From the NCBI GenBank assembly GCA_013823635.1, contig PNML01000027.1, forward strand, positions 1-34,112: DNA of 34,112 nt, written 5' to 3'. The translations under genes were made by a program, and so were the position numbers. The notes below the pieces were generated by a model. That model ran no database searches. It saw only the letters and a list, made by a program, of their open reading frames with translations, and was not told the origin of the DNA. This DNA is from Polaromonas sp. (GTDB lineage: Bacteria > Pseudomonadota > Gammaproteobacteria > Burkholderiales > Burkholderiaceae_C). Shown here one piece after another: positions 33,642-34,112 of the stretch (its first letter is position 1; each line of letters begins with the position of its first letter).

Positions 33642-34112
33642 TCACCCAGGCCCCCGCAACTCAGCAAACTTGGCCGCCATCGTGGGGTTGCCGCGTGTCA
33701 GCTTTTTGATCGTCAGGTCGTCGGCCTTGTCGTTGGCCAGGCGCAGGTTGTTGGCGGACTTGTGCAGCGCTTCCTTGGTCTTTTCCAGGTCTTTGATGGC
33801 TTCGTCAATGCGCTTCACGGCCTCTTCAAAACCCTCGGACGCCAGGCGCCAGTTGCGGCCAAACGCCGTCTTGAATTCGTCCAGCCGGGTTTCGAACTTG
33901 GTGATGTCCACGTTCTGCGAGCGCACCAGCGCCAGCTCGGACTTGTATTTCAGCGAGTTCAACGCCGCATTGCGCAAGAGCGTGATCAGCGGCACAAAGA
34001 ACTGCGGCCGCACCACATACATCTTGGGGTAGCGGTGCGACACATCAACGATACCGCTGTTGTACAGCTCGCTCTCCGGCTCCAGCAGGGACACCAGCAC
34101 CGCGTATTCGCA
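33642..34112 (-). CDS. DUF2130-like protein, C-terminal part (cut by window edge)
   Basis: Frame open from the window end at 34112 ([18 protein letters not shown]) to the stop at 33642, about 156 residues. It matches the C terminus of DUF2130 proteins: the conserved [25 protein letters not shown] segment, followed by a long helical stretch with [15 protein letters not shown]. The N-terminal coiled-coil part lies outside the window. Function unknown; some family members resemble nuclease-fold proteins. Confidence 0.85.
   Translation of the reverse strand, partial: CEYAVLVSLLEPESELYNSGIVDVSHRYPKMYVVRPQFFVPLITLLRNAALNSLKYKSELALVRSQNVDITKFETRLDEFKTAFGRNWRLASEGFEEAVKRIDEAIKDLEKTKEALHKSANNLRLANDKADDLTIKKLTRGNPTMAAKFAELRGPG

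Overview
The window is chromosomal DNA from a GC-rich denitrifying betaproteobacterium, most likely Burkholderiales, family Comamonadaceae. This rests on the GC-rich codon bias with dense antisense open frames, the clade I N2O-reductase operon, the type of GlnRS, and a few AT-rich islands that resemble the short dispersed repeats I remember from Comamonadaceae genomes. No tRNA, rRNA, insertion sequence or CRISPR array was seen, and no gene-free stretch exceeds 300 bases.

Left part (1-9.7 kb): a leftward group DHH phosphoesterase - uppP - MFS transporter (cut by the window edge). Divergent from it is a rightward glycine betaine/proline-type ABC transporter operon (binding lipoprotein, permease, ATPase) behind a consensus sigma70 promoter that overlaps a palindromic operator. 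Next is a leftward MacA-MacB-type efflux operon (adaptor, ATPase, permease) ending in a MarR regulator. From 9.96 to 12.36 kb lies a rightward DUF2306 membrane protein - LytS-like kinase - LytTR regulator operon.

Middle (12.4-23.3 kb): the nitrous oxide respiration locus. A leftward pair encodes a lipoprotein c-type cytochrome and ApbE (the NosX role, flavin loading of NosR). Facing it is a rightward operon: a DUF2946-like small secreted protein, nosZ, nosR, nosD, nosF, nosY, nosL and a second NosL-like protein. The intergenic region carries an FNR/DNR-type box (TTGAC-N4-ATCAA) and a -10 element, so expression probably responds to oxygen limitation and/or NO. A perfect 10-bp-arm hairpin separates nosZ from nosR. 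NosZ carries a Tat motif followed by a lipobox-like cysteine, so NosZ, the cytochrome and NosL may all be lipid-anchored.

Right part (23.3-34.1 kb): a tightly coupled leftward five-gene operon (periplasmic helical protein, ABC ATPase, FtsX-type permease, LolA-like periplasmic carrier, beta-barrel-like outer-membrane protein) looks like a trans-envelope transport system of unknown cargo and is the best candidate here for an undescribed system. After it come a His/Gly/Pro-rich anchored protein, an acyltransferase-3 coupled to a DUF2157-like membrane protein, glnS, a frameshifted small gene with a DUF2283 partner, a 30-bp duplication of an internal glnS segment, and the C-terminal end of a DUF2130 protein.
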